Notes under the pieces: generated by a model
Database searches by the model: none
The model's input: only the letters and a program-made list of their open reading frames with translations
Told to the model about the DNA's origin: nothing
In this document: piece after piece, positions 49,501 to 61,383 of the stretch
Layout of the letters: each line of letters begins with the position of its first letter
How positions within the stretch are numbered: the first letter of the stretch is position 1
Assembly: GCA_947579605.1 (NCBI GenBank)
Contig: OX388314.1
Location: 17,481,982-17,545,981 of the forward strand
From: Athripsodes cinereus
Taxonomy: Eukaryota > Arthropoda > Insecta > Trichoptera > Leptoceridae
Length of the DNA: 64,000 nt
Reading direction: 5' to 3'
Made by a program: the position numbers and the translations under genes

Positions 49501-50166
49501 TTTCGATGATGCAAGGTAAAAAAAGTTATATTTATGTATAACTCATAAACGTTGGAAGATATTGAAACTTCGTTTATTCAGAACAGGTAGGTAAGCTAAG
49601 CGATGTCTCGGATTTGATCTTGGATAAGTAACGAAATTTTTTCTTGAAATTGTTGACGAATGAATTGAAGCAAAAATTAGAATTATCAATAATTCTGAAC
49701 AGTTGTCATTCAATCGCTACTGTCCATCAATTAAAATTGATCAAATCATCTTTTTAATATCGAAGTAAAAAAATTACAGATCAGCTATGCAAGATGAATG
49801 AAAGACTAAATGGTACAAAATGACAATGCTTAAAAGAACGAGCTCTAAAATGTCGAATTTTTATATACTTAAAGATAAAAGTTTATAGTATAAATTGTAA
49901 GTCTTTAAACTTCCTAATTATTTTATACATAAAAAATAAAAATTGTTTGTCTCCTTTTATTAAACTGTCTCTTTGATATCAAAATTACTCAATTCACATT
50001 GAATTTTTTATTCAAAATTTCTCATTTTATTTGTCATTTCGCTGAAAATGATGTAATCATTTCTGTTATAATATAAATTGAAAATGTTATGACCTGAAAT
50101 ATTGAAAAACTAATAATATAATTTATATAGATAGTATCTAACTTGAATATATATATTGGTGTGTGT

Positions 50167-50440
50167 CGGCCGGTGTGGCGTGGAGGTAACGCTCTTGCCT
50201 TTGAGTCACGAGGTCCCGGGTTCGATTCCCGGCCAGGACAAAGTGAAGAATGACCTTTTTCAAATTGTCCTGGGTCTGGGTGTTACATGTATATGTGTGT
50301 AGTGCATTGTATATGTGTGTATCGTCGCGTTAGTACCGCTCGATCTGTGTGAGTTGTCTATGTATGTTATGTTATGTTATATATACCTTCTATGTAATTG
50401 TTTGTAATCAATGTAGAGTAAAGAATGAATAAATAAATAA
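50167..50440 (+). repeat. tRNA-derived SINE with complete head
   Basis: The tRNA-like head starts 'ggccggtgtggcgtggaggt' and has a B box 'ggttcgattcc' at 50219-50229. The body continues 'aatgacctttttcaaattgt', 'cctgggtctgggtgttacat', 'gtatcgtcgcgttagtacc' and 'gctcgatctgtgtgag'. The tail is GTTAT repeats and 'agtaaagaatgaataaata'. It is a SINE and not a functional tRNA, because the acceptor ends do not pair. It lacks about 35 bp present in the 11.1-kb copy. Confidence 0.8.
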
Positions 50441-50444
50441 TTTA

Positions 50445-50575
50445 AAAATCACGACATATCTTACAAATGGGATAGTCAGCGGACTAACTGTGTGTAGTAA
50501 ACATTGATTGTCCTCTTAATGCCAGCAAAAAATAAAACATTTATGGTGGTACGCCTCATCGCTGCATTGTAGTTG
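50445..50575 (-). repeat. Family A repeat, 3' half
   Basis: 'atcacgacatatcttacaaa', 'gtcagcggactaactgtgtg' and 'acatttatggtggtacgcc' follow immediately after the SINE tail. The SINE may therefore have inserted at, or share, the microsatellite end of family A. Confidence 0.6.
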
Positions 50576-50990
50576 TTAATATTATCTTACACGTATCATT
50601 ATATATTTAAGATATTTTATTTTTACAAAATAATGTTGTAAGTAAGTTGTATTGCCATTGACCGAAGGATGAAATTTTATTTACGATGTATTGAATAAAA
50701 GTAGGTACCTCATTTCAATTTGCTATCTCCGCTTTGTTAAAGGATATTGAGGAAATTGTTAGGCTTCTCGTCATAATATTTTCTCTTATTTTTTTGGAGA
50801 ATGTTTTTGACGCGTTTATTAAGAAATATTTATTATGCTACACGAGTTCTCATAGTAATCGTTTGACATTAAAAGAAAATGTCTTAATTAATTGCTTTCT
50901 CTGCTAAATAAGTAAAACAAATTGTATTTTGATTTACATATTGTGTAAAGCTGTACTCGTTCAAAAGAATAATATAAACCTTCTTGAAAA

Positions 50991-51255
50991 TCATCATCAT
51001 CATCATCGCCCTCAACGCACCTCTCGGGAGCACAGGGCAGAAACCAGCCTCCTCCATTCAGAGCGTCTCTGTGCCAATTGCGTCACCTCTTCCCACGACA
51101 TTCCTTGCGCTCTGATATCGTTGTCATAGGAACGGTGTATTGTGAAAGAGGGACGCCCGGGCCTACAGAACCCCTGCGGACGGAAGAACAGTGCTCTTTT
51201 TGGCCAACTATCATTGGGCATTCTCAAAACATGTCCCAGCCAGGACCATCTCTCT
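50991..51255 (-). pseudogene. RTE-like LINE 3' end, copy 2
   Basis: The minus strand encodes 'RWSWLGHVLRMPNDSWPK', 'FRPQGFCRPGRPSFTIH' and 'EWRRLVSALCSREVR', then TGA, 'gggc' and a (GAT)n tail (50991-51007). The frame is open throughout this 5'-truncated piece. It is nearly identical to the 54.7-kb copy, so both are fairly young insertions. Confidence 0.85.
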
Positions 51256-51297
51256 CTCTCTCTCTTGAAAAACGTGTTCAAAATCGTCATCTCACCT

Positions 51298-51470
51298 TAA
51301 ATGCTCCTCTGAGGAGCACAGGGCAGGAACTAGCCTTGTCCATTCAGAGTGTTTTTGCGCCAATTAAGTCACCTTTTTTACGGCATTTCTAGCACTCTAA
51401 AGTTATTGTCATAGGAACGGTGTTTTGTGAAAGAGGGACATCTCAGCTGTCGAAACCCTTTTATCAGCAT
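51298..51470 (-). pseudogene. RTE-like LINE 3' end, older copy
   Basis: 'ctcctctgaggagcacaggg', 'cagagtgtttttgcgccaat' and 'tcataggaacggtgttttgt' repeat the neighbouring copy's sequence in the same orientation with many more substitutions. It lies about 45 bp beyond it. Confidence 0.75.
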
Positions 51471-52544
51471 TATTTGAAGGCCAAGGCAAAATTAATTCTT
51501 ATAAAGAACGTCGGTGTATTCAATATACTAATATTTAATTTCTGCACCACAGTAAATTGTGCAATCTTTTTAACAGCTTGGACTAGACTTAGGCTAGTCT
51601 AAATACATTTTATACCTAGAGACATTCACCATTGAACCAAACAGTAATGATTAACGCATCAAAATTTACTTTTCAAATAAATGTAACCATTTGACATATA
51701 AACGCAGAAATTCAATTTAAATCGTCATTATCTAAAATTCTAGGTCAAAAGAGTAAATATATTTGCGAAAGTGTGAGAATGTTTCACAACAACAACATAA
51801 TAATGAGATAATTCTATTATAATTTCTGTGACAAAAACAAAGAGTCAAGCCTCGCCAGACACAGAATCAGTGAACGGCAAACTACTAGGTATAAAATACG
51901 AAATTTTCCGAACCATAAATTTGTGAATTATCGGGAATAACGATCACTTCAAAAACGTGTATGTCAGCATAGGATTCGTAATATCGCATTATTTTGAAGA
52001 TTAAACCCATTTGAGTACAGTATACGAGTATTTTTGTAGCTCAGTGCTTGAATGTGTAAAAGTGTCCGAAAAAAATGTCTGAAATATCATGATAATGTGA
52101 GAAAATTGAGTATTTTACAGATGATGAAACTTACATTCGATAACAGAGGAGAACTACATGAATCACCTTTCAATTATTCATAAAATATATCCTATATTTA
52201 TGTTAATGCTTTTCGATCTATGGAGACTATGGAGACATTTTTGTTTAGTAGCCCTTTAATAAATCAACTTTTTAATAATATTAAGTGATCCCGCGTATAT
52301 ATATCTAATGAAGGTAAAATAAATTAAGGAAAAACGTTTTTTATGAAGTAGGTATACGACTGGTATCTGATAATAATTTCATCCTACGAAATTGACTTAC
52401 AATTTGAAATGTATTTATGAGAAATAAATTAATTTACTTAATTCGTAAATAAATACAAGATTTGTAAAATTACATAAAAAATCTTGTCGTATTAATTATG
52501 TAAAATAAAACAAAATTGAAAAAGTGCTTATATCATAAACTCAC

Positions 52545-52806
52545 CTATTTTAGCTAAACTGGCAAAGAAGATCCATAAGCCGATGATCATGGGGGTTTCC
52601 ACTCTCTCGAACTCCACAGTAATGATTTCGATCCTCCTATCCGAGTGGCCGCCGCCGTGTCCATGTGGATGGTCGCCATGATCTACAAGATGGAAAGGGG
52701 TTGCAGTTGACGTGGATACGGGAACTGTTGCTTCTTCGGCAGAGTGGACGGAATCGCCGGCCCCTGGTGCTGGTACTGACTGAGCAGTGCGGTCAAGAGA
52801 TAGAGC
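52545..52806 (-). CDS. Nhe2: Na+/H+ exchanger (Nhe2-like), first exon in the window
   Basis: This exon of 262 bp gives about 87 residues. The acceptor 'cttttttccag' ends at 52807, and entry is in phase 0. The donor 'gtgagttt' leaves in phase 1. The first 55 or so residues are hydrophilic and low in complexity ('LDRTAQSVPAPGAG', then a His/Gly-rich 'HGDHPHGHGGGHSDRR'). After them come 'IEIITVEFERVETPMIIGLW' and the start of the first conserved transmembrane helix, 'IFFASLAKIG', which continues in the 19.2-kb exon. The hydrophilic part fits the variable N-terminal region of this family. The His-rich stretch could bind metal or sense pH, but that is speculation. The real start codon is upstream of this exon. 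Confidence 0.9.
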
Positions 52807-52899
52807 CTGGAAAAAAGGAGACACTACTTTAAAAACTGAATAAAAAATCTAAATGCTCTTCAGTGGAATTGCTCAATACAATATCCTTCTTTATTTGAG

Positions 52900-53041
52900 T
52901 TTACCTAAGTTTTATTTAGCAGCCGAGAATTGTATGTATAAACTCGCCCATTGCACACATTTATTTGTCTGCTTTAAATTCTACAATGTTTATTTAATAA
53001 TGTCGATTTATTTGTGCAATAAAGATTTTTATTATTATTAT
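52900..53041 (+). repeat. LINE-like 3' tail with (ATT)n
   Basis: 'tttatttgtgcaataaagat' plus 'ttttattattattat' has the polyadenylation-like motif and trinucleotide tail of an insect non-LTR 3' end. Nothing upstream is recognisable. Confidence 0.3.
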
Positions 53042-53204
53042 GTGTTCTTAATTTAGAACTGTCAGGAACCTTTTATTTTTGCTGTATTGATCCATATAGT
53101 CTGTGTAAATTCTTAAATTAATATGCGAGTATGTCAAACAAAACAAGTGTTCCGTAAGAGGTGTGCAAAAAATTACGAGTACGATATTAAATATTTTCAT
53201 TACA

Positions 53205-53302
53205 GAAATTTTGCTGGCGTAGAGAGGATACTCTGCATGGTCTTGCATGCAGTTAGGCCTCTGGTTATTTCATTTGTGGGATACGGTGTGACGGTATAGT
53301 AG
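53205..53302 (+). repeat. Family A repeat, 3' fragment
   Basis: 'ctggcgtagagaggatactc', 'gcatgcagttaggcctctgg' and 'ttgtgggatacggtgtgacg' lead to a GTATAGTAG tail. A second, weaker 3' fragment follows at 53345-53410 ('gttggtccgctgaccaatcc'). Confidence 0.65.
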
Positions 53303-53907
53303 TTAACATCTTATATCTTATTTCAATGGTTAACAAGGATTATTTACTACAAATTCATGACATGAAGTTGGTCCGCTGACCAATCCACTTGTAGGAGATT
53401 TCATAATGGACCAGTTGTATAGATAAGTATTTTATTTTCTGTTACATTTCTTGTTGGGATATATAAAGCATTATTGACATTACCCGTATACAACACGCTA
53501 CCCGCAGAGCATTTATGGGAGCATTAACAGGCACAATATTTCAATAATATGTATGTGATTAATACTAATATCGTCATAATGGAATCAAAATGAGTTGACA
53601 TTCATGTGTTATTGCTACTGATATAGTTAATCTAATGCACATCTGATAATAATAATAATAACTGACTAGAAATATATACTTGTAATTGTAATAGTAGCTA
53701 ACATTTCAAACTAGAGTTTCTAGATGACCTGCTTTCAATATTACTGTATAAAGCGAATCACCGCAATAACACTACAACATCTATGAATGAATGAATTAAA
53801 CAATCATCATTTTCAGTTGTTGCACTTTTCAAATAAAATTATTAAAATACCTAGAGATATTTCGGTTTGAGTATTCAGATTAGGAAGATAGATTAAGCTT
53901 GTGATAC

Positions 53908-53965
53908 GTCTATCTATCTATCGATACCATCACAATATTTCCTAGAAATGGCTTGCACGTAAACT
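53908..53965 (-). repeat. Family A 3' end with (TATC)n microsatellite
   Basis: 'ctatctatctatcgatacc' joins 'atcacaatatttcctagaaa'. The layout (microsatellite, 'accatcac', then 'cc.agaa') is that of a minus-strand family A end. Confidence 0.4.
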
Positions 53966-54745
53966 AAAGCATAATATAGTAAAGTATCAATTTTGTGTTC
54001 TCAATTTTTTTCTGTATGTCTTAATCAGCTACTTTATAGCAGTAGATATTGAGGATAGCTTCAGTTGTGAAATGATATTTCAGTTGTAAGGCAGATATTT
54101 TTTTAAATTTGTTTTATTTTTCAAGAAAATAATCTTTGTACTTATTAGAAAGTGTGAAATATCTGATAGAATTTCATCTTATTTTAATATGCTAAGTGTA
54201 TATACAAAGTGCTTGAAAATTTGACACATAATTGAATCATCTTTATTTTCATAATACGCATGTAGGGCGAAGTAAGACTGTATTACATTACTATGACTAT
54301 ATTACGATTCCATAATAATATGTCACCGTCCATAAAGTGACATTGCTTTTCAATTAATGGATATCATAGTTTGTACTATGTATCACATATTATGACTATT
54401 ATATCAACATGTAGGTAAATTGCGTCTACATCTGTTCATATATTATTTTATATTGTAGTAATTATTGTAATACTGCTCTAGTTACAACTGAGTTCTGTAT
54501 ATAGATATATGTTGGTACTCGGGTGTTACAACAGCCTCCAAATAAAGTCAATGTTACTTTATATTATGAGTAAGTAGGTAAATGAATACGATACGAACCT
54601 CGGTGACCTGAAATTAGCTATAAATGTATTATAAAAGAAAATATGTACCTACATACTTCAGAGGACCGCACTGAATAAATAGAGAAAATGTAATAATATG
54701 AATCGGCGTACAAATTTTAGTCTAATAAATCTAATGTTTTTGTGT

Positions 54746-55123
54746 TCATCATCATCATCGCCCTCAACGCTCCTCTCGGGAGAACAGGGCAGAAACCAGC
54801 CTCCTCCATTCAGAGCGTCTCTGTGCCAATTGCGTCACCTCTTCCCACGACATTCCTTGCGCTCTGATATCGTTGTCATAGGAACGGTGTATTGTGAAAG
54901 AGGGACGCCCGGGCCTACGGAACCCCTGCGGACGGAAGAACAGTGCTCTTTTTGGCCAACTATCATTGGGCATTCTCAAAACATGTCCCAGTCAGGACCA
55001 TCGTCTCTCTTGTATTACGGAGATTACAGGTCTCTGCTGGGTGCGCCGGCGCACAGCATCATTTGTAACATGTTCATACCATCTGACATCCAAAATCCTT
55101 CTAAGACACTTGTTTTCAAAGCT
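54746..55123 (-). pseudogene. RTE-like LINE 3' end, copy 4
   Basis: The minus strand shows 'agctttgaaaacaagtgtct' (the part interrupted in the 17-kb copy), then 'ILDVRWYEHVTNDAVRRRTQ' and 'RPVISVIQERRWS'. After one stop created by a C-to-T change (in 'gactgggac') come 'MRMPNDSWPKRALFFRPQ', 'RSYDNDIRAQGMSWEEV' and 'ALFSREER'. Then stop, 'gggc' and (GAT)n (54746-54759). It provides the empty site for the TIR element at 17095. Confidence 0.88.
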
Positions 55124-55247
55124 TAGTATCTTTTTTGTGTTAGCACTTTGGAAATTCATTATAAACATAATAATTTAATAACTTTTAAAAACAATGTATA
55201 ATTTCCAAATTAAATTTATTGAACTCAAACGAAAATATAAATTATAT

Positions 55248-55419
55248 ATTTTTTTTATAAAGATATATTTGGGCTTTGTTATAAACCCTAATACAACCTT
55301 GTACACCTTTCACAGTAAGCTAAAAGCTTGCGTCGTGAAAGGGGAGTTTGCCGGCACCTAGGATCAAACCACGGTCCCCCTGTTTACGAGGCCGAGACTC
55401 TATACCTCCAGGCTACCGA
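55248..55419 (-). repeat. tRNA-derived SINE type B
   Basis: The reverse complement has head 'ggtagcctggaggtatagag', a B-box-like 'gtggtttgatcctaggtgcc', body 'aaactcccctttcacgacgc' and 'gcttactgtgaaaggtgtac', and a poly(A) end. It matches the 34.3-kb copy along its length and has a more complete head. Confidence 0.75.
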
Positions 55420-56039
55420 AAATAAAAATTAAATAAATTTATTCCATACAAAGTCTCGCCTTCCATAAGGTAGATTTCAGGATCATCAAATGAAATGTAC
55501 TTATCTCTTTACATAATAATTGTAAAATATAAATTACTTTATATTAAACCAATGACTTAGTTGTTAAAATATCATATTAATTGAATTAGAGACAAAAAAT
55601 TTGTATCCTCAGGTAAAATTGTGAAAAGATTTCATTTAAAAACGCAACTATCTCCTAATGATAAAAACTAAAGGCTAGTAATATCACAAATACATCAGTT
55701 AAAACTATAATTATTATCTGCATTGAGGCGTTTTAAATGCGTAACACCTATGTTATTACTAAAATAATTAATCGTTATTAAATATGTAAGAAATAAACAG
55801 TAATATAAGTGTGTTGTAAATTAGAATAAAATATAAAAGACTTTCTTGAGACAATGTCAGCATCAAAAGGATTTTAAACTTTAATTCAAATACTTAACAC
55901 AAAGGAAACGAGTCTAATTGAAATGATGACAAAGCTAGCTCACTGATGGGTAGGTACCTAGCTACTACTATTATTAAAAAGAAAATTTTAATCATTTATT
56001 GCTTGGAAACAAAGTTGAAAACAGTTGGAAAATTAATTT

Positions 56040-56165
56040 ATGTTTATCCCGTGGAGACTCTGGTAAAGAATAGGCTTCCTACTTTTTTATGTAAGTTTTT
56101 GACTGTCCTCTAAAGTTAGGTATTTGTAAAATATATCGTGAAGACATTAAACATCTTCAATTTTG
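56040..56165 (+). repeat. Family A repeat, 5' half
   Basis: 'atcccgtggagactctggta', 'agaataggcttcctac', 'gtaagtttttgactgtcctc' and 'agacattaaacatcttcaat' follow the plus-strand 5' half. The 3' half is missing. Confidence 0.6.
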
Positions 56166-58269
56166 TGCACAAAATAACACCATAGATATTTAAATATATT
56201 CTATTAGATGTTCTTTTTATAGTATTGTGATGTTCTGACGAGATTCAAATTGACAAAAAAGCAATCGAGTGACAGGTCGTTCTAAAAATCTTACGGTCTT
56301 TTACTCTTGAAAATATTGACGTATGTGAAATAAATTGAAATTGATATGGAGAAGGGTTTTCTACGTTTGGAGGGTATATCAATATATATGATGTGGGGAT
56401 CGCTGGTAGGTAGCTAAAGTGGTATTTTTTTGCACTATAACAAAGTTCGGATTTGCCTATGACTCTTATGATATTGAAATAAATAATATAAGATTCGCCT
56501 GTAGCACCCCTGAGGTAAAATGTAATGATAACATAGAGATCAATTAGATTCAAATAATTGAATTTACGACCGCATTGATTAGTGACTTTAATTATCAGCT
56601 GCACCTTACATTACTTTGTTTACAATTCTCAACAGTGATTTTATTACATTGTTGGCCTTAGAAAAAACATATTTTTTAATTAAAAGTGTATAATAAATTG
56701 TTTCATTAAAAGCAGATCAAGAAAAGGCTAAATTCTTAGAGAAAAATAATATCATTATCACTAATGAATCTTTAACGCATTCTGTTATTGTTAAGCACAA
56801 TAAAACATCAATCAAATATATTTTATGAGTATGTTTTAATTTTTTATAAATTACTTAATTACAATATTAAAGGTTTTAGTAAATATTTTTTTTTTTACAA
56901 ATTTGATGTCAAGGAAAATGTAATGTTGTCCTATATACTGTAGTATCTATGTAGGTACCTGTTTCTAATTTATCTAAATGAAGATCTTTTTTCAACTTGT
57001 CATATTTTAATATATATGTATTTATTATTCCTGCATACCTTTGAAAGTATCCATAAAAAATAATACTAATAAGGAAGGATTAAGTTATATAAAAAAGCTT
57101 CACCACGTATCGATGTCCATAAATACAAATGGAAAAATCAATATTGCTATCCATAGAGAACTGTCTTATTTGCTATTTGCAACGCAGTGAAGTCAAAGTT
57201 TCTGACTTTATATAACAATAAATGGAAGCTTATAAGTTTGCTATCAAGAACAAATATATATCTTGCAAACAAGCAATGATAGTGCGTCTAACTAAAAGTT
57301 TTATTTTATTATGAGAATAAAGTTATATCGTTGGGAACCGGCAAATAAATTTGAAAGTATGTTTTCTTATGGAAGAGTTAAAAAAAGTATTTATAAGTTT
57401 AATTTAAGCTGTTAAGTGAGAACAAATAACGAATTAACAAAGAAGTCAAAAGTAGGAGTAGAAAGTCAGTAGACAATACACCGCATATTTTTGCGACAAA
57501 GTTTTCATACCTTCTTTTTGAAAATCGTTCTCTTTACTAGCGTCCCTAAAACGATGAAGAGATTGTTAAACGGCGCCTAAGATAAAATATATGTCATTGT
57601 CATTATCATCAATGAGTTCATCTTTATATTTACGTTTCATGATTGTTGATATTGTCAAACGTAGATTTGGTATTTCACTGAATTTTTAACATCTATGCGA
57701 GTGAAGATATGAAAAAAAAAACTGTTGAAAATATTATGAAGAGGAAACCATTATAATAATATAAAATATGAAATTCGTATATGCTATTTAAAACGTTTTT
57801 AGTTATTCTGAAATAGAAACGATGATGTTATGAATGGTTTGAATAAACCTAACAATAAAAATAAAACACACGTTAGGTAAATAGCGAGTTAAATGATGTA
57901 TGCGGAGCAAAATATTCATCTGTGAGTCTGAATTTGCGGTGTATGAATATTCTATACAATGTTAAACTGAATTTCATTATGCATAGTAGCAGAGAAGACA
58001 GACAGCATAATATTATAAAGGCGAGTAGGAGAGAAAATCTCAAGTTGATTTTGCTGTCATAGGTACAATATTTATGCACAATACACCAAATTGGCAAGTG
58101 AAGTTGTGATGACTATTTATAAATAGGAAATACAAGTCGTAATATGTAGTTATAGAGAATATTATGAAAATAATTTAAATCATAATGTTCCATTCAATAA
58201 AAAGTTTATAATATAAGACTACGATAATTTCGGTCCATGATATCAATAATTTATTTTATTTACTTAATT

Positions 58270-58460
58270 CAATGCAGGTAAATGTCATGACATATTTATT
58301 TATTTATTTATTTAATTTTATAAAGTTATAATTATACCTTAAAAATAACTTATAACAAACATAAATTTTAGTCTAACTTACTTACTAAACTTACAACAAT
58401 ACACTCGCTCAGTCGCCTTCCATTCCCAACATTCATACATTACATTCATACAGGGTCCAA
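58270..58460 (-). repeat. LINE-like 3' region with (TTTA)n tail
   Basis: 'tatttatttatttatttatt' followed by AC-rich sequence including 'acaatacactcgctcagtcg' has the layout of a minus-strand non-LTR 3' UTR. The assignment is by general appearance only. Confidence 0.3.
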
Positions 58461-58709
58461 TTATGATTGTCCAATATAATTAAAAGACATCATTTGAAAA
58501 GCAAGAAAAAGCAGTAGTACCTATGTTCTAAAATTTATTTTTTATAAACATCTAACCATAAATATAATACAGATCAGTTACAACAGGAGATAGATTTATT
58601 GATGTGTTAATTTATATGATTTTTATAAATGAATAAAATTTCTTTGAACTCTTTGCCAGAATGTTTTTTTCAAATTCAAATTATCATAACATAATATGCG
58701 CTAATCTTG

Positions 58710-58820
58710 TACCTATACATGTGACATTCGGACCTGAGAACAATTTGAAAAAGGTCATTCTCCTTTTTCTCCTCGATGGGAATCGAACCCGGAATCTCTG
58801 CGTCACACAGTCTTGGACAC
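58710..58820 (-). repeat. tRNA-derived SINE, head variant
   Basis: The reverse complement has a B box 'ggttcgattcc' (58779-58789) within 'attccgggttcgattcccat'. The body 'gaatgacctttttcaaattg' is shared with the 50.2-kb SINE, then 'tgtcacatgtatagg'. The 5' head and early body differ from that copy, so it is a separate subfamily. It is truncated at the 3' side. Confidence 0.7.
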
Positions 58821-59245
58821 TTATTATACTTAAGAAGTCTTATATCGACCATAACTTTGAATATAAAAAAATGTGTACTAGGTAAGTATTAATTAATTCA
58901 ATTAATAAAATCTTCCATTTGTGGGATATAATATGCTCTGGGAAAAGATTTTCTCTGGACTCATTTTCATAATGCTGTGGTTGCCTTACCAAAAACCTTT
59001 TTCGGAATGTAACTGTCAAATTTCTGTGAACTTAAACAGTTATTATGAATATTTTAAATAAATCTTTATATTATAAGCATAATTATCATTTTCTCCAAAT
59101 TTTCATAAAATATTCCATGAATTTGATATTACAAACCTTACATAACATTATATATCTGAGTCGTTTGAAGTGTTGGGTTTATGTACCGACTATACAATAT
59201 TCTTACTGATGTCAAGTATTTTTAATAGCTCTTTTATACCTTTTT

Positions 59246-59700
59246 CGTGATAATATGATAATACGTGTGTGTGAATATTGTAGTTATGTATATCAGATTC
59301 AGCACGATACAAACAATTCGTGATTATATGATAATACGTGTGTGTGAACATTGTAGTTATGTATATCAGATTCAGCACATTACAAACAATTCGTGATTAT
59401 ATGATAATACGTGTGTGTGAACATTGTAGTTATGTATATCAGATTCAGAACGTTACAAACAATTCGTGATAATATGATAATACGTGTGTGTGAACATTGT
59501 AGTTATGTATATCAGATTCAGAACGTTACAAACAATTCGTGATAATATGATAATACGTGTGTGTGAACATTGTAGTTATGTATATCAGATTCAGAACGTT
59601 ACAAACAATTCGTGATAATATTATAATACGTGTGTGTGAACATTGTAGTTATGTATATCGTGATAATATGATAATACGTGTGTGTGAACATGGTGTTTAT
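59246..59700. repeat. 73-bp tandem repeat, about six units
   Basis: The unit starts 'cgtgataatatgataatacg' and ends 'gttacaaacaatt'. Successive starts are 73 bases apart (for example 59465 and 59538). The last unit is cut short at 'atgtatatcgtgataata' (near 59650). Units differ by single bases. No ORF of interest. Confidence 0.93.
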
Positions 59701-60414
59701 GTCATAAAGTTTCGCTGAGAAACGTCCGTCTCTTATATTATTTTTATGTGAGATGTAAATAATTTAAGATCTATTTAACGATGCGATTTTTTTTCGGTAG
59801 ATTTAGATGAAATATTGTTATTACTATAGTCTTCGATGTTGAGGCGAGAATATTTTATTCAAACTGATTATACAACCATATCTCTTGCTATGTGTAAATG
59901 TATATATTTTGAGCTTAAAATAAACATGAATGCTAAATATATTCTGAAGTATAAGTGATGTAAATATTATTAAAGCATTTTATTCTTGAATGATAATATC
60001 GCTAGGTCGATGATCTTACGGTCGTGAGGCTATGAAAAATATTATATTATCTTAAAGATAACTTCAACGAAATAAAATCAATATTTTTCAAATATTGTCA
60101 CTCGAATATTCATCTCGTGTATTCGTGGGATATTATTATTCTATAAGTTGATAAATGTCGTTTGTGATTACTCTGAAAAATGTCTGAGATCAAAAACCAC
60201 AGTACATATCTTCAGCGTTTAAAAAAGCACATCCAACTCTAGATTGATAAGACATAATAATATATAGCGCGATAAAATTTAAATCAAATATCAGTCGGAT
60301 TTTCAAGTATCAATAATTTCTCTAGTTCATTTGATAGGATCTTCACACACATAGGTAAATGCTAAAAATTATATCATGCGCTTTTCCATTAAAGTGTAGA
60401 ATTCACAATTAAGA

Positions 60415-60635
60415 ATAGGTCTCCCTTACTTTTTTGTAAGTTTTCGGGTGTCTTGTAAAAGCAGGTATTCCTTTAGACATTAAGCATTTTCACTTCATCG
60501 ATTAGGTAAAGGTACCATCCATCCTGAGTATTTGAACTTTTGTTGGCACAATTAGAACCACTAGCAAGTTTATTTCACGCAGACAGTCCACTGGTTTCGC
60601 TTCTTGTGAGAAATACCATGTTGGTATGAATGAAT
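60415..60635 (+). repeat. Family A repeat with (GAAT)n tail
   Basis: 'aataggtctcccttactttt', 'gtaagttttcgggtgtcttg', 'accatccatcctgagtattt' and 'cgcagacagtccactgg' lead to 'ataccatgttggtatgaatg' plus GAAT repeats. It is nearly full length but clearly diverged. Confidence 0.7.
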
Positions 60636-61383
60636 GAACGAACATTTATTTATGAGCTCTTTTATTATGTGAAACACAAAATTAAATAATATTTGAAATT
60701 TTTCTCAAATTTCTGTTCATTATTTTTTGGACCCCACATCGTGACAGCGAGTTTGGCAGAATTGGTGAACGTTATTCATAGACACCGAAAGTTATCACTT
60801 AAGCCACCCTGGAGCCAATGCACAAGTGTCCGAACGCCTTTCTCACTTTTTCCAATGTCACATTGTGTGAAAATAGTTGTCCAGTCTGATTAGTTTCGTC
60901 ATCTGCCCAATGTTCCCAAATTCAGTTTAACAAAAAATAAAAAAAATTGGGAATATTCCATAGAAATATTTTTTATGAATCAGAAAAACATAGCTAATTC
61001 AAATGAATTGATTGTCTTTTTTTCTTAAACTCAGAAAAAAAGGAAATATTTGATGGGATTGATTGATGTGGAATATCCATTGAAGGGACAAAGAAGAACC
61101 AAATTAGAATTATGCGATGGATGTCAGAAGCCGAACTTTCGGGTACATTAAAATATAAGTTTCATTGCGAAAGAATGATCTTCCTATTTCCAGCATTTTT
61201 CTACATCTTGAAGAAATACCAAACCACTTAATACTCTGAATAACAATGATGATAATACGAACGATAAGAATCTTGAAAAAAAAAATAGAAATATTACATG
61301 GATCATAAAAGCTTCATAACACGTCTGTTCTGAGTTATGTAATAACTTGGAATATTATATTCAGTAATTTTCTACCCTTTATG

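Larger units (their letters stand above)
19493..52544 (-). other. Nhe2-like gene intron, about 33.1 kb
   Basis: Donor 'gtgagttt' reads from 52544 and the acceptor ends at 19493, minus strand. It holds a tRNA-His gene, two MITE copies, several palindromes, SINEs, LINE tails, and a Helitron-like element. Stretches in which I see nothing identifiable are 19495-21295, 24790-26145, 26395-28010, 28235-29815, 30370-32575, 33400-34275, 34440-36180, 36335-37185, 40015-42625, 43005-44855, 45755-48165, 48500-49105 and 51475-52540. Short microsatellites occur at 22245-22262 (TA) and 46999-47035 (TA-rich). Confidence 0.85.

Noticed and set aside
50167..50240. Possible functional tRNA gene
   Set aside because: It has a good B box, but the acceptor ends do not pair and it continues into a known SINE-type body, so it is a SINE head.
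60693..60900. GC-richer 66-codon open frame
   Set aside because: No recognisable motif on either strand and no splice context. It may be an old transposon piece, but it cannot be supported.
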